NCBI GenBank assembly: GCA_044870185.1
Contig: JBIOYL010000309.1
Location: 1 to 18,747 of the forward strand
Direction: 5' to 3'
Source of the DNA: JBIOYL01 sp044870185
GTDB taxonomy: Bacteria > Actinomycetota > CALGFH01
Length of the DNA stretch: 18,747 bases
Positions 13,953 through 18,747 of the stretch are shown piece after piece. The position numbers and the translations under genes were made by a program. Position 1 is the first letter of the stretch, and the number at the start of each line of letters is the position of its first letter. The notes beneath the pieces are model-generated. The model searched no databases and had not been told where the DNA came from. It worked only from the letters and a program-made list of their open reading frames with translations.

Positions 13953-14498
13953 ATGGAGCAGGCAGGGCTGGTCGATCTGGTCCACGCCGCGTCCACCGGC
14001 GACCAGCGGGCGTGGGAAGCACTCGTCCACCGCTTCGGCGGGCTCGTGTGGTCGATCGCCCGCGCGCACGGCCTGAACGGCGCTGACGCCGCCGACGTGA
14101 GCCAGACCACCTGGCTCCGCCTGGTGGAGTACCTGCACCGCCTCCATGATCCGGGCCGCATCGGCACCTGGCTGGCGACCACCGCCCGGCACGAGGCCCT
14201 GCGGACGCTGCGCCGGGCCGGCCGTCAGCTCCCGGTCGCCGACGAGGCCAAGCTCGAGCCGGCCGAGCACCTGGTCGAGACGCCCGAGGCGAACCTGCTC
14301 GCCTCGGAACGCAGCGCGATCCTGTGGCGCGCCTTCGTCAGGCTGCCTCCCGGCTGCCAGCGGCTGCTGCGGGTGCTCATGGCCGACCCGGCGCCGACCT
14401 ACCAGGAGGTCGGCGTCGCCCTCGGCATGCCGGTCGGCAGCATCGGCCCGACCCGCGGCCGCTGCCTGGAGCGGCTGCGGCGGCTCGCCGGCCTGTAG
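13953..14498 (+). CDS. ECF-type RNA polymerase sigma factor (paralogue 1)
   Basis: The protein is 181 residues. Sigma region 2 is clear: WEALVHRFGGLVWSIARAHG, then DAADVSQTTWLRLVEYLHRL and GRIGTWLATTARHEALRTLR. A linker leads to region 4: LPPGCQRLLRVLMADPAPTY, QEVGVALGMPVGSIGPTRGR and CLERLRRLAGL, an HTH for the -35 element. It shares the phrases SQTTWLRL, WLATTARHE and GMPVGSIGP with paralogue 2 (16579-17148), the latter differing by a few residues. ATG 13953 is chosen; ATG 13944 or GTG 13920 in the same frame are possible, and none has a good ribosome site. No anti-sigma factor or small partner follows; after a hairpin and 150 bp comes the cyclase gene. Probably a signal-responsive sigma factor with an unknown regulon. 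Confidence 0.9.
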   Translation: MEQAGLVDLVHAASTGDQRAWEALVHRFGGLVWSIARAHGLNGADAADVSQTTWLRLVEYLHRLHDPGRIGTWLATTARHEALRTLRRAGRQLPVADEAKLEPAEHLVETPEANLLASERSAILWRAFVRLPPGCQRLLRVLMADPAPTYQEVGVALGMPVGSIGPTRGRCLERLRRLAGL

Positions 14499-14502
14499 GC
14501 AC

Positions 14503-14520
14503 CCGGGCCTCCCCGCCCGG
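14503..14520 (+). terminator. Hairpin after sigma factor 1
   Basis: CCGGGC (14503-14508) pairs with GCCCGG (14515-14520) around a 6-nt loop, 4 bp beyond the sigma stop. It may end or attenuate the transcript before the cyclase gene. The stem is short and lacks a T-run. Confidence 0.4.
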
Positions 14521-14648
14521 CCAGGCCGGCCGCATCCGGCGCTGTATCGCGGCGCGGCGAGCATGCTCTTTATCGGTAGGAGGCGTTCGAACCGAGCGGC
14601 TGGGCCGACCGTGCCGAGGCCCGCCGCGTTGGACGAATCGAGGCGGCC

Positions 14649-16532
14649 ATGAGCCGAGAGGTCCGCAAGACCGTGTCGGTGGTGTTCAGCGATGTCGTCA
14701 GCTCGACCCGGCTCGGCGAGCAACTGGACCTCGAGTCGCTGCGCCGGGTCATGACCCGCTACTTCGACACCGCGAGCGCGGTCCACCAGCGCCACGGCGG
14801 GCTGGTCGAGAAGTTCATCGGCGACGCGGTCATGGCCGTGTTCGGCATCCCGGACGCGCACGAGGACGACGCCCTGTGGGCGGTCCGCGCCGCCGCCGAG
14901 CTGCGCGACGCGCTGGCCGGGCTCAACCAGGAGCTCGAGCGCGACCTGGGGGTCACCTTGGCGGTTCGCACGGGGGTGAACACCGGGCTCGTGCTCGCCG
15001 GCGACGGGCATCGCGGGGATGCGTTCGTCAGCGGCGACGCGGTCAACGTGGCCGCCCGCCTCGAACGCGCCGCCGACGCGGGCGCGATCCTGGTCGGCGA
15101 GGCGACCTGGCGGCTGGTGGCCGACGCCGTGCAGGTCGAGCCGGTGACCCCCTTCGTCCCGCGCGGCAAGACCGCCCCCGTCATGGCCTACCGCCTGGCC
15201 GGCGTGACCCCCGACACCCCCGGGCATGCCCGGCGCTTCGACACCCCGGTGGTGGGACGCGAACGCGAGCTGGCCGCCCTCGGGCACGCCTTCGACCGCG
15301 CCGGCGCGGGCGCGGGCTGCCAGCTCGTCACCGTGCTCGGCGACGCCGGCGTGGGCAAGACCAGGCTGCTCCGGGCGTTCGCCGACCGGCTCGGGAAGCG
15401 GGCCGTCGTGCTGTACGCCAGCTGCCCGGCCTACGGCGAGGATGCCGGCGGCAAGCTCGTCGGCCGGCTGACGTGCCAGGCGGCCGGGGCGGCCGGGGCG
15501 GCCGACCAGGCGGCCGGGGCGACTTGGACGGCCGACCAGACGGTCGGGGTGGCCGGCCAGGCGGCGCCGGCGGCACGGGCCGCGGCAAGCGCCGGCCCCC
15601 AGGCCGCGTTCCGGGCGCTGCGCGCGCTGCTCGAGGCCGCGGCGCTGCGGCGGCCGGTCGTCGTGCTGCTGGACGACCTGCACTGGGCCGACTCGGTCGC
15701 CCTCGACCTGGTCGAGTACCTGCACGCCTTCGCGCGCGACGCCCGCCTGGTGCTCGTGGTCGGTGCCCGCCCGCAGCTGCTCGAGCAGCGCCCCTGCTGG
15801 ACGGCCGGCCAGGCCGGCGCCACGCTCACGCTCGAGCCGCTCGACGCGGCCGAGGCCGACGAGCTGCTCGTCGGGCTGCTGGCGCCGGACACCCTCGACC
15901 CGGTCGTGCGGGCCGGTGTCGCCGCCTGGGCCGAGGGCAACCCGCTGTTCATCGAGGAGCTGCTGCGCTGGCTGGTCGAGCAGGGGCGCCTGCACCGGGA
16001 GCAGGGCCGCTGGATGGCCCACGGCCGCCTGGACGAGCTGCCGGTCCCGCCGGCCGTCGAGGCCCTGATCGGCGCCGAGCTCGACCGCCTGGCGCCCGAG
16101 GAGCGGGTCGTGGTCGAGACCGCCAGCGTGGCCGGGCAGGTGTTCGACTGGGCGGCCGTGGCCGCGGTCATCCCGGCGCCGTTGCGCCAGCACGTCGGCC
16201 GGCACCTGCTCGCCCTGGCCCGGCGCCGCTTCATCCGGGTCGTCGGCGGCGAGGCCGGCAGCGACGCGTTCACCTTCCGCCACCGGCTGCTGCACGACGC
16301 CGCGTATGCCTCGGTACCCCGACACGAGCGGGCCGTGGCGCACCTGCGGGTCGCCGAGTGGCTGTCGGCGGCCGCCGGGGGCCGTCCGGCCGCGGAGGAC
16401 GGCGCCGGCGGCCCGACGGCCGCGGACGATGGCGCCGTCGACCACCACCTCGAGCAGGCCTACCGGTGCCTGGCCTGGCTCGGATGGGACGAGCTGCCAC
16501 CCGTGGCCCGGGGGGAACCCCGTGCGCTGTGA
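14649..16532 (+). CDS. Class III adenylate cyclase fused to an AAA/STAND-type ATPase, C-terminally short
   Basis: The protein has 627 residues. Residues 1-180 form a class III cyclase domain with all key residues: metal-binding D15 (VFSDVVSST) and D58 (FIGDAVMAVFG), adenine-selecting K54 and D130, and transition-state N133 and R137 (GDAVNVAARLE). This indicates ATP to cAMP, not cGMP. TPVVGRERELAAL near 200 opens an ATPase with Walker A GDAGVGKT (231-238) and Walker B VVVLLDDLHWAD (D342/D343), then AEGNPLFIEELLRWL and FTFRHRLLHDAAY typical of the MalT/SARP-related cyclase family. Between the Walker motifs, about residues 277-317 are Ala/Gly/Asp/Gln repeats where relatives have an ordered YGEG-type segment. 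The protein stops shortly after HHLEQAYRCLAWLG, whereas relatives run several hundred residues further into TPR-like repeats. It lies between two ECF sigma genes on the same strand. Confidence 0.88.
   Translation: MSREVRKTVSVVFSDVVSSTRLGEQLDLESLRRVMTRYFDTASAVHQRHGGLVEKFIGDAVMAVFGIPDAHEDDALWAVRAAAELRDALAGLNQELERDLGVTLAVRTGVNTGLVLAGDGHRGDAFVSGDAVNVAARLERAADAGAILVGEATWRLVADAVQVEPVTPFVPRGKTAPVMAYRLAGVTPDTPGHARRFDTPVVGRERELAALGHAFDRAGAGAGCQLVTVLGDAGVGKTRLLRAFADRLGKRAVVLYASCPAYGEDAGGKLVGRLTCQAAGAAGAADQAAGATWTADQTVGVAGQAAPAARAAASAGPQAAFRALRALLEAAALRRPVVVLLDDLHWADSVALDLVEYLHAFARDARLVLVVGARPQLLEQRPCWTAGQAGATLTLEPLDAAEADELLVGLLAPDTLDPVVRAGVAAWAEGNPLFIEELLRWLVEQGRLHREQGRWMAHGRLDELPVPPAVEALIGAELDRLAPEERVVVETASVAGQVFDWAAVAAVIPAPLRQHVGRHLLALARRRFIRVVGGEAGSDAFTFRHRLLHDAAYASVPRHERAVAHLRVAEWLSAAAGGRPAAEDGAGGPTAADDGAVDHHLEQAYRCLAWLGWDELPPVARGEPRAL
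15478..15570 (+). repeat. GC-rich tandem repeat inside the cyclase/ATPase gene
   Basis: Imperfect copies of GCGGCCGGG and GCGGCCGACCAGGCGGCCGG follow each other here, coding for AAGAAGAADQAAGATWTADQ and a similar run. They sit between Walker A and Walker B. The repeat is in frame and composed of the same GGCC-rich words as the repeats in glnD and pgmB. Confidence 0.7.
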
Positions 16533-16578
16533 TACGGTCACTGCTCCGACACCGGTTCGGCAGGCGGGGGCGGCATCG

Positions 16579-17148
16579 ATGGATGCCAACGAGGTGCGCG
16601 ATCTCGTGCGGGCGGCAGCCGCCGGCGACTCCCGGGGGTGGTACGGGCTGATCGAGCGCTTCGGCGAGCTCGTGTGGTCGATCACGCGAGCCTACGGGCT
16701 GAGCCCCGCCGACGGGGCGGACGTGGCCCAGACCACCTGGCTCCGCCTGGCCGAACGCCTGCACCGGCCCCTGCCCGGCGACGGGCTCGGGGTGTGGCTG
16801 GCCACCGTGGCCAGGCAGGAATGCCTGCGCCTGCTGCAAGTGGCCGGCCGGACGCCGCCGGCCGGGGTCGACAGCGCGGCCACGCCCGCGGGCCCGCGCC
16901 CGCCCGCCGCGGTGGGGCCGGCCTGGGAACGCGATGCGCTGCTGTGGCGGGTCGTGCGCGAGCTGCCCGAGCGCTGCCGGCGGCTGCTGCGCATCCTGAT
17001 GGCCACGCCGCCTCCGAGCCACGCCGAGGTGGCCGCCGCCCTCGGCCTGCCGGTCGGCAGCATCGGCCCCGAACGCGCGCGCTGCCTGCGGGACTTTCGC
17101 CAGCGCATGGCAACCGTCGGTATCACGGCCGACATCGGGGACTCATAA
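16579..17148 (+). CDS. ECF-type RNA polymerase sigma factor (paralogue 2)
   Basis: The protein is 189 residues from ATG 16579. Region 2: WYGLIERFGELVWSITRAYG, DGADVAQTTWLRLAERLHR, GVWLATVARQECLRLLQVAG. Region 4: LPERCRRLLRILMATPPPSH, AEVAAALGLPVGSIGPERAR. It is clearly a paralogue of the 13953-14498 factor, with 22 identical bases spanning the QTTWLRL codons, but the linker (about residues 96-115) is Pro/Ala-rich and unlike paralogue 1. The upstream gap after the cyclase stop is only 46 bp, with no strong ribosome site before the ATG; TACGGT at 16533-16538 could be a -10 element. A small beta-rich protein follows after 32 bp and is probably co-transcribed. Confidence 0.9.
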   Translation: MDANEVRDLVRAAAAGDSRGWYGLIERFGELVWSITRAYGLSPADGADVAQTTWLRLAERLHRPLPGDGLGVWLATVARQECLRLLQVAGRTPPAGVDSAATPAGPRPPAAVGPAWERDALLWRVVRELPERCRRLLRILMATPPPSHAEVAAALGLPVGSIGPERARCLRDFRQRMATVGITADIGDS

Positions 17149-17180
17149 GAGCAATAACCACTTGACAGGAGACGACGGTT

Positions 17181-17672
17181 GTGACCGGCCAGCCGCCCAA
17201 CGGGACCTACCGGACCAGCGATGAGGACGAGCGCCTGCTGCGCGAGCTCCGCCAGGCCGCGAGCCGCCTCGACCCCGCTCCGGGCGCCGTCGTCGCCGCC
17301 GCCCAGGCCAGCTTCACCTGGCGGACCATCGACGCCGAGCTGGCCGAGCTCACCTTCGACTCGGCCGTGGACGACACAACGACCGTCCGCGGCGGCGCCG
17401 GCCCGCGGCTGCTGGCGTTCGAGGCCCCCGGTGTGAGCGTGGAGGTGGAGGTCTCGGCGGTCGGGTCGCGCCGCCGCCTGGTCGGCCAGCTCGCCCCGCC
17501 CCAGTCGGCCCGGATCGAGCTTCGCCATCCGGAGGGGACGCTGACCGTGGAGTCCGACCGGCTCGGGCGCTTCGCGGTCGACGACGCGGCCGCCGGCCCG
17601 GCGAGCCTGCGCTGCCATCTGCTCGGCACGCCGGCCTCCTCGCCGGTCGTGACCGACTGGATCTCGCTCTGA
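17181..17672 (+). CDS. Small sigma-factor-associated protein of unknown function, beta-rich C-terminal domain
   Basis: The protein is 163 residues, GTG start at 17181 with AGGAGA 8 bp before. The N-terminal 50 residues are helical (EDERLLRELRQAASRLDPAP, then FTWRTIDAELAELTFDSAVD). The rest is strand-rich: PGVSVEVEVSAVGSRRRLVG, QLAPPQSARIELRHPEGTLT, DRLGRFAVDDAAAGPASLRC, resembling a carboxypeptidase-regulatory-like or Ig-like fold with the GRF turn. There is no signal peptide or membrane segment. I recall proteins of this design directly after ECF sigma genes in actinobacteria, usually followed by a CHAT/TPR protease and sometimes an S8 peptidase; here the next gene is a convergent antiporter. 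A role in controlling the sigma factor is an inference from position. It lacks the HxxxCxxC motif of zinc-type anti-sigma factors. Confidence 0.75.
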   Translation: MTGQPPNGTYRTSDEDERLLRELRQAASRLDPAPGAVVAAAQASFTWRTIDAELAELTFDSAVDDTTTVRGGAGPRLLAFEAPGVSVEVEVSAVGSRRRLVGQLAPPQSARIELRHPEGTLTVESDRLGRFAVDDAAAGPASLRCHLLGTPASSPVVTDWISL

Positions 17673-17712
17673 CCGCCCCGGCCGCCTACTGGCCCCGGCC
17701 CGGCCGGGGCGG
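17673..17712. terminator. Bidirectional terminator hairpin between convergent genes
   Basis: CCGCCCCGGCC (17673-17683) pairs perfectly with GGCCGGGGCGG (17702-17712) around an 18-nt loop. It starts right after the plus-strand stop and ends 4 bp before the stop of the minus-strand antiporter gene, so it can serve both transcripts. Confidence 0.65.
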
Positions 17713-17716
17713 GGCG

Positions 17717-18747
17717 TCACAGGGGAGGCGGGAGCGGGCGGGAGCGGGTCGATGTCCGGCGTGGCCGGCGATGCCGGCTGGCCCGACGCCCCGCCTCGGG
17801 TGCCGACGCCGGCCGCGCGCGGCCCTGGGCCACCACCAGGGCCACCGCCGGGAAGACCATGACCGACAGCAGGCCAGCGGCGATCAGCGCGGCGCTCGTG
17901 GCCCTACTGAGCTTGCCCAGCTCCTGGCCCAGGTGGGCGGCGACGACGACGAACGTCAGCGAGGTGGCCTGGAGCAGCCCGGCCACGACCGCCGACCGGG
18001 TGCCGAAGGCCGGGCGGTACAGCGCGGCCGGCAGGCCGCGCACGAGCAGCAGGACGCCGGCGAACAGCGGCACCTTGGCCAGGGCGGCGGGGTGCAGCAG
18101 CGCGTGCAGGTCGAACTGGATGCCGCTGTAGACGAAGAAGAACGGGACCACGAAGCCGTAGCCGATCGCGTCGAGCTTCATGCGGAACCGGCTGGAGGTG
18201 GCACGCTGGTCGGTGTCGACGAGCTGCAGGATGGCGCCGGCGACGAAGGTGCCCAGGATCGCCTCGAAGCCGAGGTCGTCGGCCAGGACCGCGAAGGCCG
18301 CCAGCAGCACCACGGTGGCCCGCACCCGCAGCTGCGCGGTGGTGTCGTCCAGGCGCAGCAGGGCGCTCGACAACCAGCGGGAGTGCCACGCCCGGCCGAC
18401 GGCGCCGGCCACGCCGACGGCGAACAGCCCGAACAGGGCGAGCAGCAGCAGGCGGGAGCGCGGGCTGGACGCCTGCTGGGAGAAGAACAGGGTGAGCAGG
18501 ACGATCGAGCCGAACTCGCCGAGCGTGCCGGCGGCCATCATGAGCTGGCCGAAGCCGGTCGCGACCTGCCCGGTGTCCTTCAGCACGGGCACGAGCAGGC
18601 CGAGCGACGTGGAGGTGAAGATGATGGCGAGCAGCAGCGGCGAGCCGTGGACGCCGACCGCGGCCAGGCCGTAGCCGGCGGCGACGGCCAGGCCGACCGA
18701 CACGCCGAAGGCGCTGCCGGCGAGCTCGAGCCGCCGGCCCCGCAGGC
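17717..18747 (-). CDS. CPA2-family cation:proton antiporter, 5' end beyond window
   Basis: About 343 residues are visible; the frame stays open to the window edge, so the first helices lie outside (GTG at 18703 is internal). The protein is a run of hydrophobic helices with family landmarks: LLAIIFTSTSLGLLVPVLKD, GQLMMAAGTLGEFGSIVLLT, DLGFEAILGTFVAGAILQLV (discontinuous helix region) and GYGFVVPFFFVYSGIQFDLH. It would exchange Na+ or K+ for protons across the inner membrane; cation specificity cannot be read. There is no C-terminal RCK/TrkA domain of the KefB/KefC kind: after the last helix (SVMVFPAVALVVAQ) the protein ends in a short Arg/Pro-rich cytoplasmic tail. It is convergent with the sigma-partner gene. 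Confidence 0.9.
   Translation of the reverse strand, partial: LRGRRLELAGSAFGVSVGLAVAAGYGLAAVGVHGSPLLLAIIFTSTSLGLLVPVLKDTGQVATGFGQLMMAAGTLGEFGSIVLLTLFFSQQASSPRSRLLLLALFGLFAVGVAGAVGRAWHSRWLSSALLRLDDTTAQLRVRATVVLLAAFAVLADDLGFEAILGTFVAGAILQLVDTDQRATSSRFRMKLDAIGYGFVVPFFFVYSGIQFDLHALLHPAALAKVPLFAGVLLLVRGLPAALYRPAFGTRSAVVAGLLQATSLTFVVVAAHLGQELGKLSRATSAALIAAGLLSVMVFPAVALVVAQGRARPASAPEAGRRASRHRRPRRTSTRSRPLPPPL

Noticed and set aside
14324..16651. 775-residue plus-strand frame overlapping the cyclase
   Set aside because: It is Arg/Pro-rich out-of-frame sequence without domains, opposed by a cyclase/ATPase frame with all motifs.
12939..16685. Single 1248-residue minus-strand protein
   Set aside because: Only the last 303 residues (from ATG 13850) have homology; the rest is antisense to the sigma and cyclase genes.
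17162..17167. TTGACA as a -35 promoter box before the small sigma-associated gene
   Set aside because: It lies directly against the ribosome binding site, and a -10 element would fall inside the gene; no such element is seen.

Overview
The window comes from a very GC-rich bacterium, by eye well above 70% GC outside one short patch. Codons end almost always in G or C, GTG starts are used, and the families present point to an uncultured or soil actinobacterium (Actinomycetota): an actinobacterial-style GlnD, ECF sigma factors with a small partner, a fused FAD/Fe-S dehydrogenase, and a pgmB-GH65 pair like that of mycobacteria. Genus-level placement is not possible from the sequence alone.

Layout. 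Positions 1-2307 hold the 3' part of glnD (PII-modifying enzyme, two ACT domains). Positions 2308-3240 are gene debris: an ISL3-type transposase scrap, a frameshifted and doubly truncated S8 (subtilisin-like) peptidase fragment, an inverted, internally deleted, near-identical copy of the 3' end of the next gene, and the tail of an unidentified ORF. Positions 3241-6177 encode a large FAD-linked dehydrogenase fused to Fe-S and CCG domains. A lower-GC patch (about 6180-7260) carries, on the minus strand, a two-gene toxin-antitoxin-like module whose nucleotidyltransferase has lost its active-site segment. Behind it lies a short stretch resembling the 3' end of tmRNA, a known integration site. Positions 7458-11905 form a metabolic block: a D-2-hydroxyacid dehydrogenase, then a translationally coupled beta-phosphoglucomutase and GH65 disaccharide phosphorylase. 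Convergent to it are a crotonase-family protein lacking both standard catalytic glutamates and an Asp-box (BNR) repeat protein.

Positions 13953-17672 hold two paralogous ECF sigma factors flanking a class III adenylate cyclase/AAA ATPase that lacks its usual C-terminal helical-repeat region. The second sigma factor is followed by a small beta-rich protein of a kind I recall next to ECF sigma, CHAT and S8 peptidase genes. The window closes with a minus-strand CPA2-type cation:proton antiporter cut by the right edge.

The most unusual material is signs of decay and rearrangement: the inverted Fe-S gene copy flanking its own parent, the active-site-less nucleotidyltransferase, the tmRNA-like scrap, and what may be the scattered parts of a sigma/CHAT/S8 system. 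GC-rich tandem repeats have also expanded inside or at the end of three different proteins (GlnD, PgmB, the cyclase). I see no CRISPR array, complete insertion sequence, tRNA or rRNA gene.
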